In this document: positions 1-6,067 of the stretch, piece by piece | How positions within the stretch are numbered: the stretch's first letter is position 1 | How the letters are laid out: the number at the start of each line of letters is the position of its first letter | Assembly (NCBI GenBank): GCA_017993025.1 | Contig: JAGONL010000034.1 | Coordinates: 1 to 8,269 of the forward strand | Length of the DNA stretch: 8,269 bases | DNA from: Candidatus Saccharimonadota bacterium | GTDB lineage: Bacteria > Patescibacteriota > Saccharimonadia > Saccharimonadales > SZUA-47 | Direction: 5' to 3' | Notes under the pieces: generated by a model | Told to the model about the DNA's origin: nothing | What the model saw: the letters and a program-made list of their open reading frames with translations, nothing else | Database searches by the model: none | Position numbers and translations under genes: made by a program

Positions 1-110
1 CTTAAGAGACACTGCAAGAAGCCAAAATTAACTAAATCAATATTTAGCTGATCGAACTATAGTTGTTATTATTGGTGATTTATATATCAGTTTTCTGTTA
101 TTAATTGTGG

Positions 111-138
111 TTTCGGGGTTTTCGGATATCCAGTTTCA
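111..138. repeat. dispersed 28-bp repeat, copy 1
   Basis: This copy matches 1275-1302 at 27 of 28 positions, in the same orientation, 1164 bp apart. The shared core is TTTCGGATATCCAGTTTCA and contains the 8-nt palindrome GGATATCC. In this copy a second GATATC follows at 139-144, so the two could form a short hairpin. The two copies flank the 309-aa gene. Copy 1 abuts the stop codon (143-145) of the proposed frameshifted extension of that gene. The repeat's function is unknown; it is not a recognised IS end. Confidence 0.75.
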
Positions 139-142
139 GATA

Positions 143-216
143 TCAGAACCCTAAATCTTTTAGTAGTTCGCTAATGGTTGGACTGTAGCTGTTTGTGCAA
201 TCAAAATAGATTATTT
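143..216 (-). other. candidate out-of-frame C-terminal extension of the 309-aa gene
   Basis: The 309-aa gene stops at TAA (211-213) directly after an A6 run (minus strand, 219-214). If the reading frame moves back by one base in that run, reading continues for 23 more codons to a TGA at 143-145. The added peptide begins IIYFDCTN and ends SPTISELLKDLGF, which looks like a genuine folded C-terminus rather than random translation. The extended protein would have 332 residues. Explanations are a frameshift mutation, a homopolymer sequencing error, or programmed -1 frameshifting or transcriptional slippage. Alternatively it is the tail of a lost neighbouring gene. Confidence 0.5.
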
Positions 217-1140
217 TTTGCCCAACATTATACGCAGAGTTTCATTGGTTAGCTGGTTTCTGCGTCGTAAGAAGCTAGGGAGTCTGGACACGTCATGAAA
301 TTGAAGTGCAGTATTGCCCAAAGTATTCCTGGGGACAACCCGTTCATATTCCCTATTAGAATCTTTACGAAGTCTTTCTGCAATATCTTCAAGCCCAGGC
401 ATGCCAAGTTTAGTCCATAAGTCATGAAAGATTATATCTCTTATTTGCTCTACCTGCTCATCAGGGTTGGCTAAATTAATAAGTTTGCGCAAACTTATCT
501 TGACTCCATAAATGTCAAAAATATGTCCACCTTGTTCAATGTTCCTGACTGAATCTCCGAATCCATCAAATGCACCCGCAAACATATTATAAGCTTCTTC
601 AGTACCAACCTCATCAGCTTTTGAGGCTGCTTCTGCAACAAGATCCGCAAAAGTCTTTACCGCTAAAGCATCTTGATAGCTAGTGACGTGGTCAATATCG
701 TGATCTCTAAGTCTATTTCCCTGGGCGGCTATAGGCACTTGGCGTTTCATAAGATATCGCGTGTATTCAACAGGTGGTATTTTTTCATCTTCATGACCTT
801 CGGGGCGCACGTCTTCAACGAAACTAAATCCATTATCAGCAACTGGTAGACGACCTTCAGCTAGTTCATCTCGGATTTCTTTTCTACGACTATAGTCAAA
901 ATATGTTGACGGGCTTAACCTATCTTCATTCCAATCAAAAGATCTTTCGATGTGGCGGATAGGAGTATCGTGAATGGGGCTATATTGAAAATCTATGTCA
1001 GTTAATAAATTAAACTCAATAAGTCTTGGGCCTTGTTCAACCTCTGGGAATAAAGGCGCAGGAATTGCTGCTACAAGCATATTGCGTGGATTTTCAGGTA
1101 ACCTTTCGGGGTGATCTACGACTAAAGATACGCTAGACAT
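211..1140 (-). CDS. hypothetical protein, 309 aa, unrecognised family
   Basis: I do not recognise this protein. It looks cytosolic: there is no signal peptide or membrane segment, and it is rich in charged residues. The N-terminal part (about 1-70) has Pro-rich stretches. A conspicuous H-D-I-D-H motif lies at 147-151, followed by a helical, Ala-rich stretch (157-190). Further His-Asp pairs are at 239-240 and 282-283. HDxDH could bind metal, but this is a guess from the motif alone. The C-terminus is basic (LRRRNQ at 291-296). The ATG at 1140 is chosen because a good promoter lies 9 nt upstream; there is no Shine-Dalgarno. The reading frame probably continues after an A6 run (see 143-216). The gene is divergent from the dioxygenase-like gene at 1373 and bounded by two copies of a 28-bp repeat. 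Confidence 0.8.
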   Translation of the reverse strand: MSSVSLVVDHPERLPENPRNMLVAAIPAPLFPEVEQGPRLIEFNLLTDIDFQYSPIHDTPIRHIERSFDWNEDRLSPSTYFDYSRRKEIRDELAEGRLPVADNGFSFVEDVRPEGHEDEKIPPVEYTRYLMKRQVPIAAQGNRLRDHDIDHVTSYQDALAVKTFADLVAEAASKADEVGTEEAYNMFAGAFDGFGDSVRNIEQGGHIFDIYGVKISLRKLINLANPDEQVEQIRDIIFHDLWTKLGMPGLEDIAERLRKDSNREYERVVPRNTLGNTALQFHDVSRLPSFLRRRNQLTNETLRIMLGKK

Positions 1141-1149
1141 AATATATTT

Positions 1150-1178
1150 ATAATAACATAGATTTCTTAATTGGTCAA
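1150..1178 (-). promoter_or_regulatory. sigma-70-type promoter of the 309-aa gene
   Basis: On the minus strand the -35 is TTGACC (1178-1173), the spacer is exactly 17 nt, and the -10 is TATTAT (1155-1150) preceded by TGT, an extended -10. Only 9 nt separate the -10 from the ATG at 1140, so transcription would start about 2-3 nt before the start codon. The same ATATTGACCA and TGTTA.TAT blocks recur before the gene at 6670. Confidence 0.65.
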
Positions 1179-1274
1179 TATGCTTCTTTTTTTCAATGTT
1201 TTGTTTTGATGATTCAAAGGAGTTGGAAGGTTAAAGCTCTGTTGATTCGATACTAAATCAGGTTTCAGCTTTCG

Positions 1275-1302
1275 TTTCGGGGGTTTCGGATATCCAGTTT
1301 CA
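1275..1302. repeat. dispersed 28-bp repeat, copy 2
   Basis: This is the partner of 111-138, with one mismatch at the ninth base. It contains the GGATATCC palindrome, with another GATATC at 1310-1315. It lies between the promoter of the 309-aa gene and that of the dioxygenase-like gene, about 95 bp outside the former. Confidence 0.75.
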
Positions 1303-1336
1303 ATTATCAGATATCATTTTATCATTTTACTTATGG

Positions 1337-1365
1337 TTGCTTTCCCTGGGCTACGGGGTTATTCT
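1337..1365 (+). promoter_or_regulatory. possible promoter of the dioxygenase-like gene
   Basis: TTGCTT (1337-1342), a 17-nt spacer and TATTCT (1360-1365) lie 7 nt before the ATG at 1373. The boxes are weak (3/6 and 4/6 matches), but the spacing agrees with the other promoters here. It also overlaps a GC-rich block, GGGCTACGGGG (1348-1358), repeated at 6934-6944. Confidence 0.35.
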
Positions 1366-1372
1366 AGCTTTC

Positions 1373-2041
1373 ATGGCGAATACTTTAACTGCTCCACCTC
1401 ACAATATATTTACTGAGTTTTTGGATAATCCTTACTCTGCAGAGGCTTTGGCTTTGCTAAGAAAAGAAATTGTTGTTGCGGACACTGTTAGTTTCGACGT
1501 TCTACCGAAAAGCGACAATAAAAGAGATCAAAGACTTTTAAAACACTCTGGTCAAGAAGCAGATACTGAAGTAGCAGGAGAGGTTTTTGCGCCCCTTCAT
1601 AATCATTTCATAAATACACTTAATGAACTGCTAGGAAATGATTTATATGACGAGTCACGAATCTTTTTTGACTATTTTTATGCAGAACTAAATATCGGTG
1701 ATACTACTACTTTTTGGCTACCCCACCTAGACGGCACAGCACCTGGTGGTTATAACTGGGCAGCTGAACAAGTAAATGGAGAAAATGGTTCAGCACTAAA
1801 ACTTATTGGCTTTGCCTGCGACATACTTCCAACAATTACACTTCAAGGACCAACATCGCCCAAAGACTACTATGGCGAGCCAAAAACACAACTTAAATCT
1901 AATGTGGCTCACTCTCTAGCCAAAGAAGAAATTCCGGTTGATAGACTTGTAATAATGCCCCCTTCTCTACCGCATTATGCCCAACCAGCTGTCACGCCAA
2001 CAACAAGACACGCCGTCCGCTGGCAAGTCATGATTGGCTGA
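1373..2041 (+). CDS. 2-oxoglutarate/Fe(II)-dependent dioxygenase-like protein
   Basis: This 222-aa protein has the residue pattern of the 2-oxoglutarate, Fe(II)-dependent oxygenase double-stranded beta-helix. An HxD pair (H118, D120, in LPHLDGT) is followed by a distal histidine H201 in the segment SLPHYAQPAV, then VTPTTRHAVRWQV. R212 lies 11 residues after H201, where the family keeps the basic residue that binds the 2-oxoglutarate carboxylate. The family uses O2 and 2-oxoglutarate to hydroxylate protein or small-molecule substrates; the substrate here cannot be told. The N-terminal ~100 residues are not recognised. I choose the ATG at 1373 over an upstream TTG at 1337, because the latter falls in the presumed promoter and would add a 12-residue leader. 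The gene ends in TGA. It is a single-gene unit, divergent from the 309-aa gene. Confidence 0.6.
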   Translation: MANTLTAPPHNIFTEFLDNPYSAEALALLRKEIVVADTVSFDVLPKSDNKRDQRLLKHSGQEADTEVAGEVFAPLHNHFINTLNELLGNDLYDESRIFFDYFYAELNIGDTTTFWLPHLDGTAPGGYNWAAEQVNGENGSALKLIGFACDILPTITLQGPTSPKDYYGEPKTQLKSNVAHSLAKEEIPVDRLVIMPPSLPHYAQPAVTPTTRHAVRWQVMIG

Positions 2042-2069
2042 CCCCGAAGCTAGCAGCCGTCTGCCTTTC

Positions 2070-2090
2070 GTAGTTTGTGTAGCAAACTAC
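2070..2090. repeat. 8-bp hairpin downstream of the dioxygenase-like gene
   Basis: GTAGTTTG (2070-2077) and CAAACTAC (2083-2090) are perfect inverted arms around a 5-nt loop, 29 bp after the stop codon. CCCC follows instead of a T run, so it is not a classical intrinsic terminator, though it may stabilise the mRNA 3' end. Confidence 0.6.
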
Positions 2091-2259
2091 CCCTTGAAAT
2101 ACCGATTCATGACAATCAGCCGCTTCTGAGTCAAGCAGTAAGCTAATCCAGAAACACATAAAATAAAAAGTTGTTTACTGGACGCTTGCGTTCTTACCGC
2201 GCGAAAGTTACTGGTACTTGGGACTAGTCATGTATTTTAGTAGGCTGTCGTTTTCTTTG

Positions 2260-2289
2260 CTTCATTTCTTTGCGACCAAAGAAATGAAG
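2260..2289. repeat. 13-bp perfect inverted repeat
   Basis: CTTCATTTCTTTG (2260-2272) and CAAAGAAATGAAG (2277-2289) pair perfectly around the tetraloop CGAC. No T run follows on either strand, so it is not a standard terminator. It could be a transcript-end stabiliser, a protein-binding dyad, or the remnant of a palindromic repeat element. Confidence 0.75.
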
Positions 2290-2296
2290 GCCTAGC

Positions 2297-2314
2297 ACGA
2301 CTGGCAAAAGTCGT
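2297..2314. repeat. 6-bp hairpin followed by AAACCAAA
   Basis: ACGACT and AGTCGT flank the loop GGCAAA, followed by AAACCAAA and an A/T-rich run. The same layout, a hairpin then AACCAAA and AAATTGT, occurs at 7578-7625, also in a gene-poor region. Confidence 0.4.
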
Positions 2315-2403
2315 AAACCAAAAAAATAATAAATTGTTTTATTGCATTAAAAACAAATCTAAACAAAAATTAATTATCAAATATCAAATATTCTTTCCCC
2401 AAC

Positions 2404-2940
2404 TTACTCGCTCTCCAGGGCCGCCTCCAGCGTCGCTTTGTTGTACGAATTTGACTTCTTGTTTTCAGTTATCATATTAGAATCTAAAATATTTCCCACA
2501 ACCTCAAATCCGTAATCAGAATTAACTTCATTTAGAATACTTATAGTTGTAGTTATATCTGCTCTGTCGGCCGAGTCTGACCCTAGCTTTATATATGCGT
2601 TACCCAAAGCAATTTCGTCACGACCAAACTCTTCTAATTGGTCTTTCCCCTCTTCGCAAGACAGAGTTGGGCTTACCCACTCATAATCATAATTTGCGCA
2701 ATCAATCTCGTCAGCAGAGCTCAATACATCATTTCCGTCTTTAACGTAGCCAGCGCCCAGTTCACTGTATGGCACTAGGTCTTCTTCGCCCACACTATCT
2801 ACATACTCTTCTGCTTGCTGTTGTGACAACCCGGTATCATCCGCAAAATTATCAACAACGTCTTCCTTATTTACGGTGTAAGCTGCCCCTCCAATTACTA
2901 CCGTCAAAATTGTGCCAAATATCGCTTCTTTTACTGCCAT
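2404..2940 (-). CDS. membrane-anchored acidic protein, 178 aa
   Basis: I do not recognise the family. One hydrophobic helix (about 7-22, IFGTILTVVIGGAA) follows a short N-terminus with a single Lys. It is either a signal anchor or an uncleaved signal, with no lipobox Cys. The remaining ~155 residues are strongly acidic and presumably outside the membrane. Two cysteines at 81 and 95 bracket an aromatic stretch (NYDYEW) and could form a disulfide. The C-terminal third looks helical. The ATG at 2940 is supported by AAGGAG with an 8-nt gap, the only strong Shine-Dalgarno in the window. The 113-aa gene ends 102 bp upstream on the same strand with no obvious terminator between, so the two may be co-transcribed. 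Confidence 0.75.
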   Translation of the reverse strand: MAVKEAIFGTILTVVIGGAAYTVNKEDVVDNFADDTGLSQQQAEEYVDSVGEEDLVPYSELGAGYVKDGNDVLSSADEIDCANYDYEWVSPTLSCEEGKDQLEEFGRDEIALGNAYIKLGSDSADRADITTTISILNEVNSDYGFEVVGNILDSNMITENKKSNSYNKATLEAALESE

Positions 2941-2948
2941 CTCTCCGT

Positions 2949-2954
2949 CTCCTT
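2949..2954 (-). promoter_or_regulatory. Shine-Dalgarno AAGGAG of the 178-aa gene
   Basis: AAGGAG lies 8 nt before the ATG at 2940. It stands out because the other genes here have no clear ribosome binding site. Confidence 0.8.
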
Positions 2955-3042
2955 ATGGTTAGGCGCCTTAATATGCAAATAATACTCCATATAAAAATAA
3001 ATTCCTACCCAAAGAACTTGATACTTGAATTTTAACCTAGAC

Positions 3043-3384
3043 CTAAATTACTCGGCCTTTAGTCGCTGCCTTGATAGCAGCCCAAACAATACCGGCTTTT
3101 GATAATTTAACAGTTTCAGATCCAACAATCCCCGCAACAACTGCGCGGTGCTCCGCTAACATTTCCGCTGTTGGTGGCTCTACATCAAACGTCTCAATTG
3201 CACTTTCACGAATTCCAGCCTCAACAGAACCAATTGAAGCTTTTCGCAAATCAGGGTCTTCTCCAGTTATCTTTGCAACTTCATCTCTATGCGCATTGCG
3301 CTCTTCATCTGTAGGAGGGGTAACATCAAATCTCTGAATAGCAGGGTCAACGAAAGGTAAATGGTCACTAAAAAATTCACTCAT
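3043..3384 (-). CDS. small protein with internal tandem duplication, 113 aa
   Basis: I do not recognise the family. The protein is built of two related units, about residues 14-52 and 61-99. AIQRFDVTPPT aligns with AIETFDVEPPT, then H32-R33 with H79-R80, and RKASI with SKAGI. The offset is 47 residues, rising to 48 after a one-residue gap. Each unit would be a turn (FDVxPPT) followed by a helix. There is no membrane segment, and the C-terminus is basic and helical (AAIKAATKGR). The ATG at 3384 is chosen because an extended -10 box, TGATATAAT, ends 7 nt upstream. It is divergent from the metal transporter and may lead a two-gene unit with the 178-aa gene. Confidence 0.7.
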   Translation of the reverse strand: MSEFFSDHLPFVDPAIQRFDVTPPTDEERNAHRDEVAKITGEDPDLRKASIGSVEAGIRESAIETFDVEPPTAEMLAEHRAVVAGIVGSETVKLSKAGIVWAAIKAATKGRVI

Positions 3385-3391
3385 AGACCCT

Positions 3392-3400
3392 ATTATATCA
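3392..3400 (-). promoter_or_regulatory. extended -10 box of the 113-aa gene
   Basis: TGATATAAT on the minus strand is a perfect TATAAT with the TGn extension, ending 7 nt before the ATG at 3384. No good -35 is seen at 15-18 nt, which is usual for extended -10 promoters. The expected transcript would be leaderless. Confidence 0.6.
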
Positions 3401-3553
3401 CCATTCCCAAATCAATTCTACTAACGCTTCCGCAAAGAGGTATGAAGTAAAATATTTAATATATTGGCAACCTACCTACTATAAATAATTTATGCTTACA
3501 ACTAAGTCATCTCAGAATAAAATATATAGTATACTTACACTCAGAAGCATAAC

Positions 3554-3559
3554 TATAAT
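3554..3559 (+). promoter_or_regulatory. -10 box of the metal transporter gene
   Basis: A perfect TATAAT lies 11 nt before the ATG at 3571, predicting a leader of only about 5 nt. No TG extension and no convincing -35 are visible. No Shine-Dalgarno lies between box and start. Confidence 0.5.
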
Positions 3560-3570
3560 AGAAAAGCCTA

Positions 3571-4953
3571 ATGACTAAAGCATCAAGCCAATTTTCAAAA
3601 TCTGAAAAAAAATTATTTAAGCGTATTAACAAAACTGAACGCCAAGCTTTTAACATCACAAAAAGCATGGTTAGCCGTAAAAGGTTCAACCGCTTTGTGC
3701 GTCTTCTTGGACCTGGGCTGGTTACTGGCGCAGCCGACGATGATCCTTCTGGCATTGCAACGTATTCTCAGGCTGGTGCCGCTCATGGATACGGGCTTCT
3801 CTGGGCATTTCCACTAATGTATCCCCTGTTACTAGCTGTGCAAGAAAGTTGTGCACGCATAGGTGCAATTACTGGTAAGGGTCTGGCCGCAGTTATTAAA
3901 GAAAACTACAGCAGAAAACTTCTATATATGTCCGTGGCATTAGTTGTCGTTGCTAACACTGTTAATATTGGTGCAGATTTAGGTGCTATGGCAGCAACTA
4001 CACAGTTGTTTATAGGCCTGCCCTTTGCATTGCTTGCGATATTTTATGCAGTTTTAGTTGTGCTGTTGGTTGTTTTTGTTAGCTACAAATCTTATGCCAA
4101 AATGTTAAAGTGGCTAGCTCTAGCGCTATTAGCATACCCAATAACGGCTTTTATGGTAGGCCAGGACTGGCCTGAAGTATTCCGAAACACCTTTACGCTA
4201 ACTCCTACAATAAACTTTGATACTATGTATATTTTTGTAGGAATGCTCGGTACTACAGTTTCGCCATATCTATTCTTTTGGGATACATCAGAAGTAGTAG
4301 AAGAAGAAATTGCAAAGCGAAACATGTCGCGCATTGGCGAAATTCCCAAGGCCACCAAACGATTTTTGCATAACCTACATATTGATAATTTTGTGGGCAT
4401 GACACTAGCAAGTGTTACTGCCTGGTTTATTGTAATAGCATGCGCCTCAACATTACACAGTAGTGGTATTACCGAAATAAACACAGCATCAGACGCCGCT
4501 CGCGCCCTTGAACCGTTAGTTCAAGGCTTCCCTAATGCCGGCCTAGTGGCAAAACTAATCTTCTCCATAGGTATTATTGGGCTAGGCCTGCTTGCTGTAC
4601 CTGTTCTTGCAGGTTCATCTTCATATGCGATAACCGAGGCTCTAGGCTGGAAAGAAGGCTTGCACCGTAAGTTCAAAAGAGCAATTGGTTTCTACGTCGT
4701 AATAATTCTAGCAACAATGGCCGGGCTTGCAATTAACTTCCTAGGCATAGACCCCATAAAAGCTCTGGTCTTTACAGCCGTTTTTAATGGAATAGCTGCT
4801 GTGCCATTATTATTCATGATTGCTAAAGTCGGCAATAACAAAAAGATTATGGGGCCTTACAAAAACGGCATTATTTCAAACACTTTCGTTAGGCTTACAT
4901 TTATAATAATGGCCTTGGCGGTTTTAGTTCTTTTCTACTCTTTTGTCAGATAG
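3571..4953 (+). CDS. Nramp-related (NRMT-type) divalent metal/magnesium transporter
   Basis: This 460-aa polytopic inner-membrane protein belongs to the SLC11/Nramp fold, with about 10-11 hydrophobic segments after a basic ~40-residue N-terminus. The TM1 signature is LGPGLVTGAADDDPSGIAT (46-64), where classical Nramps have DPGN; D58 and P59 are kept and Asn becomes Gly61. In TM6, GTTVSPYLFFWD (227-238) aligns with the Nramp GATVMPHNLYLH motif. The metal-binding Met is Ser231 and the His is Tyr233. Loss of the Met thioether ligand is the hallmark of Nramp-related magnesium transporters (NRMTs), which carry Mg2+ and Mn2+ rather than soft metals. Import of Mg2+ is therefore the likely role, by family inference. 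The ATG at 3571 is used because a -10 box sits just upstream. A later ATG at codon 33 would still keep the whole core. Confidence 0.88.
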   Translation: MTKASSQFSKSEKKLFKRINKTERQAFNITKSMVSRKRFNRFVRLLGPGLVTGAADDDPSGIATYSQAGAAHGYGLLWAFPLMYPLLLAVQESCARIGAITGKGLAAVIKENYSRKLLYMSVALVVVANTVNIGADLGAMAATTQLFIGLPFALLAIFYAVLVVLLVVFVSYKSYAKMLKWLALALLAYPITAFMVGQDWPEVFRNTFTLTPTINFDTMYIFVGMLGTTVSPYLFFWDTSEVVEEEIAKRNMSRIGEIPKATKRFLHNLHIDNFVGMTLASVTAWFIVIACASTLHSSGITEINTASDAARALEPLVQGFPNAGLVAKLIFSIGIIGLGLLAVPVLAGSSSYAITEALGWKEGLHRKFKRAIGFYVVIILATMAGLAINFLGIDPIKALVFTAVFNGIAAVPLLFMIAKVGNNKKIMGPYKNGIISNTFVRLTFIIMALAVLVLFYSFVR

Positions 4954-4954
4954 G

Positions 4955-5050
4955 ACTTTCGCATTTTTTTGTCAATACAGATTAGAACAACAGGCTACGC
5001 CGTCAGCGCCACTCGCAGACACAATTCAGGTTGTAGAAGTTCAGGTTTAA
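4955..5050 (+). pseudogene. possible remnant of a coding sequence 3' end
   Basis: In the +1 frame relative to the transporter, an open stretch after its stop ends at TAA (5048-5050). Its last 21 codons read EQQATPSAPLADTIQVVEVQV, a protein-like tail with higher GC than the flanks. No start codon or promoter is seen. It may be the tail of a decayed gene or chance. Confidence 0.2.
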
Positions 5051-5053
5051 AAT

Positions 5054-5311
5054 TCAAACTTTATTCTTAATAATACTATTTTTAGTTGAATGACCACGAT
5101 TAACTACATGAACTATAAAAAGTAACGCAAAAATCACCCTCGTTGGTATAGATACAAGGTAAAGTATAAGAAGAAAAAACGATAAATTTGTGAAATCATC
5201 AGGTTTCGTTATAGCCTCTTCTAGAAATAAACTACCTCGAATAATAATTTCTGGCACAATTAGCACAGCCAAAGCAATATATGGGTTTCTAAAGTCCATG
5301 TTTTTAAACAT
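5054..5311 (-). CDS. small two-helix membrane protein, 85 aa
   Basis: I do not recognise the family. Two hydrophobic segments are clear, roughly residues 11-29 (IALAVLIVPEIIIRGSLFL) and 42-66 (LSFFLLILYLVSIPTRVIFALLFIV). They are joined by an acidic loop (EEAITKPDDF), and the tail is basic (GHSTKNSIIKNK). It is probably an inner-membrane protein. I start it at the ATG at 5311, not the upstream TTG at 5371, because a perfect extended -10 (TGTTATAAT) ends 6 nt before that ATG and would lie inside the longer version. The gene is convergent with the metal transporter and lies downstream of the GNAT gene on the same strand. Confidence 0.65.
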   Translation of the reverse strand: MFKNMDFRNPYIALAVLIVPEIIIRGSLFLEEAITKPDDFTNLSFFLLILYLVSIPTRVIFALLFIVHVVNRGHSTKNSIIKNKV

Positions 5312-5317
5312 ACGTAG

Positions 5318-5326
5318 ATTATAACA
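5318..5326 (-). promoter_or_regulatory. extended -10 box setting the start of the 85-aa gene
   Basis: TGTTATAAT on the minus strand is consensus for an extended -10 and ends 6 nt before the ATG at 5311. This fixes the start choice and predicts a leaderless mRNA. Confidence 0.6.
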
Positions 5327-5371
5327 AAATAAAGACAGCCACAAATATATCTGTATTTTCTTAGTGACCAA

Positions 5372-5395
5372 GCCGGATTTGCCTGGGGTCGAGCA
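5372..5395. repeat. 24-bp perfect repeat, copy 1
   Basis: This is identical to 6864-6887 over 24 bp, running from GCCGGATTTG to GGGTCGAGCA, in the same orientation, 1492 bp apart. It ends 2 bp before the stop codon of the GNAT gene. The two copies bound the segment with the GNAT and 200-aa genes. The CCGGATTTG part resembles the T-arm of the tRNA-Asp at 7034-7110. Confidence 0.85.
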
Positions 5396-5397
5396 AT

Positions 5398-5940
5398 TTA
5401 GTTACTTTTTAGGTTTATTACAACATTCTGCCATTCAACCCCGTCATAATCTGAGTATTGCTCTCTGTATAATTTAAAACCATTATCAAGTAATAAGCTT
5501 CTGGCTACGCTGTTAGTTATTAGAATTCTTGAGTAAAGTTTTTCGAAACCATGATTTTTTAGATACTCAACGACCAACTTTATTGACTCAGCACCTACTC
5601 CATGCCCGCGTGCTTTAGGCTCACCAATCATAATATGAACAGCAGGACATGGTAAATAATCCGTGGGCTCTAAGTCAACCCATACAGCACCGACCACATT
5701 ACCATCGAACTCTATCATCCAGTTAAGTTGGTTATCTTTTTCGATAAATTTTTTTATTCTTTCACGCTCAACTTCAATACTAGGTTTTTGAATATCCTTT
5801 TTTTGTACACCCATTAACTCAAGAGTGTTACGACCCGGTTTACCGTTAAGCCAAATTACACCCAACTGAGCGTCACGTTCAATAACGGGTTCAATAAGCA
5901 CTATTTTTGAATTATCTGATCGTAGTATGGGTGCTTTCAT
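5398..5940 (-). CDS. GNAT-family N-acetyltransferase, RimJ/RimL-like
   Basis: This 180-aa protein has the GNAT fold, which transfers acetyl from acetyl-CoA to an amine. Motif A is seen as VHIMIGEPKARGHGVG (101-116), with the pyrophosphate-binding R-G-H-G-V-G at 111-116 followed by the helix AESIKLVVEYLKNHG. Motif B is N143-SVARSLLLDNGF (to 155), the usual N..A..L....GF signature. Beta-4 is NVVGAVWVDL (81-90). The N-terminal 75 residues form the variable acceptor side, so the substrate (a ribosomal protein, antibiotic or small amine) cannot be told. The ATG at 5940 has TATTAT with a TGT extension 6 nt upstream and no Shine-Dalgarno. Its stop lies 2 bp from a 24-bp repeat copy. Confidence 0.85.
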   Translation of the reverse strand: MKAPILRSDNSKIVLIEPVIERDAQLGVIWLNGKPGRNTLELMGVQKKDIQKPSIEVERERIKKFIEKDNQLNWMIEFDGNVVGAVWVDLEPTDYLPCPAVHIMIGEPKARGHGVGAESIKLVVEYLKNHGFEKLYSRILITNSVARSLLLDNGFKLYREQYSDYDGVEWQNVVINLKSN

Positions 5941-5946
5941 AAAAAC

Positions 5947-5955
5947 ATAATAACA
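5947..5955 (-). promoter_or_regulatory. extended -10 box of the GNAT gene
   Basis: TGTTATTAT on the minus strand ends 6 nt before the ATG at 5940. It is the same box as before the 309-aa gene. No good -35 is seen. A leaderless transcript is expected. Confidence 0.5.
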
Positions 5956-5993
5956 AAAACAAATCAGCAGAACATATGCAGAGCTGTTTTTGA

Positions 5994-6017
5994 GTTGCTT
6001 TCTGGTAGGCTATAGAG
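5994..6017. repeat. GTTGCTTTC..GGC repeat, copy b
   Basis: TTTGAGTTGCTTTCTGGTAGGC (5989-6010) matches 6838-6859 at 19 of 22 positions. AGCAGAA occurs upstream of both copies. Weaker relatives sit at 1336-1358 and 6921-6944. It lies in the gap between the GNAT and 200-aa genes. Confidence 0.5.
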
Positions 6018-6067
6018 TCAGATTTTAGAACTATTTAACTCCTATAGTTTCTGAAAGTTTACAATAA

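Larger units (their letters stand above)
2042..2403. other. intergenic region of 362 bp with hairpins, no gene seen
   Basis: It lies between the convergent ends of the dioxygenase-like gene and the 178-aa gene. I find no convincing ORF or RNA gene. The region holds three hairpins (2070-2090, 2260-2289, 2297-2314). From about 2315 to the stop codon at 2404 it is a very AT-rich tract with A runs and a tandem ATCAAATATCAAATATT motif. Confidence 0.6.

Noticed and set aside
1..51. Possible C-terminus of a gene entering from the left edge
   Set aside because: Two frames are open for a few codons (stops at 29-31 and 49-51), and neither can be preferred from so little sequence.
2380..2395. ATCAAATATCAAATATT tract as a CRISPR or tandem array
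   Set aside because: Only two short AT-rich units without spacers; simple slippage explains it.
2769..3035. Plus-strand ORF opposite the 178-aa gene
   Set aside because: Leu-rich antisense translation of a gene that has a strong Shine-Dalgarno on the other strand; it has no promoter of its own.
3071..3337. Plus-strand ORF opposite the 113-aa gene
   Set aside because: A shadow of the duplicated gene; the internal repeat makes sense only in the minus-strand frame.
3507..3755. Minus-strand ORF over the transporter start
   Set aside because: Antisense to the TM1 signature of the transporter; composition is not protein-like.
4092..4484. Minus-strand ORF of 130 codons inside the transporter
   Set aside because: Entirely antisense to conserved transporter sequence, including the TM6 motif.
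5312..5371. TTG start at 5371 for the small membrane protein
   Set aside because: It would put a perfect extended -10 box inside the coding region; the ATG at 5311 fits the local pattern.
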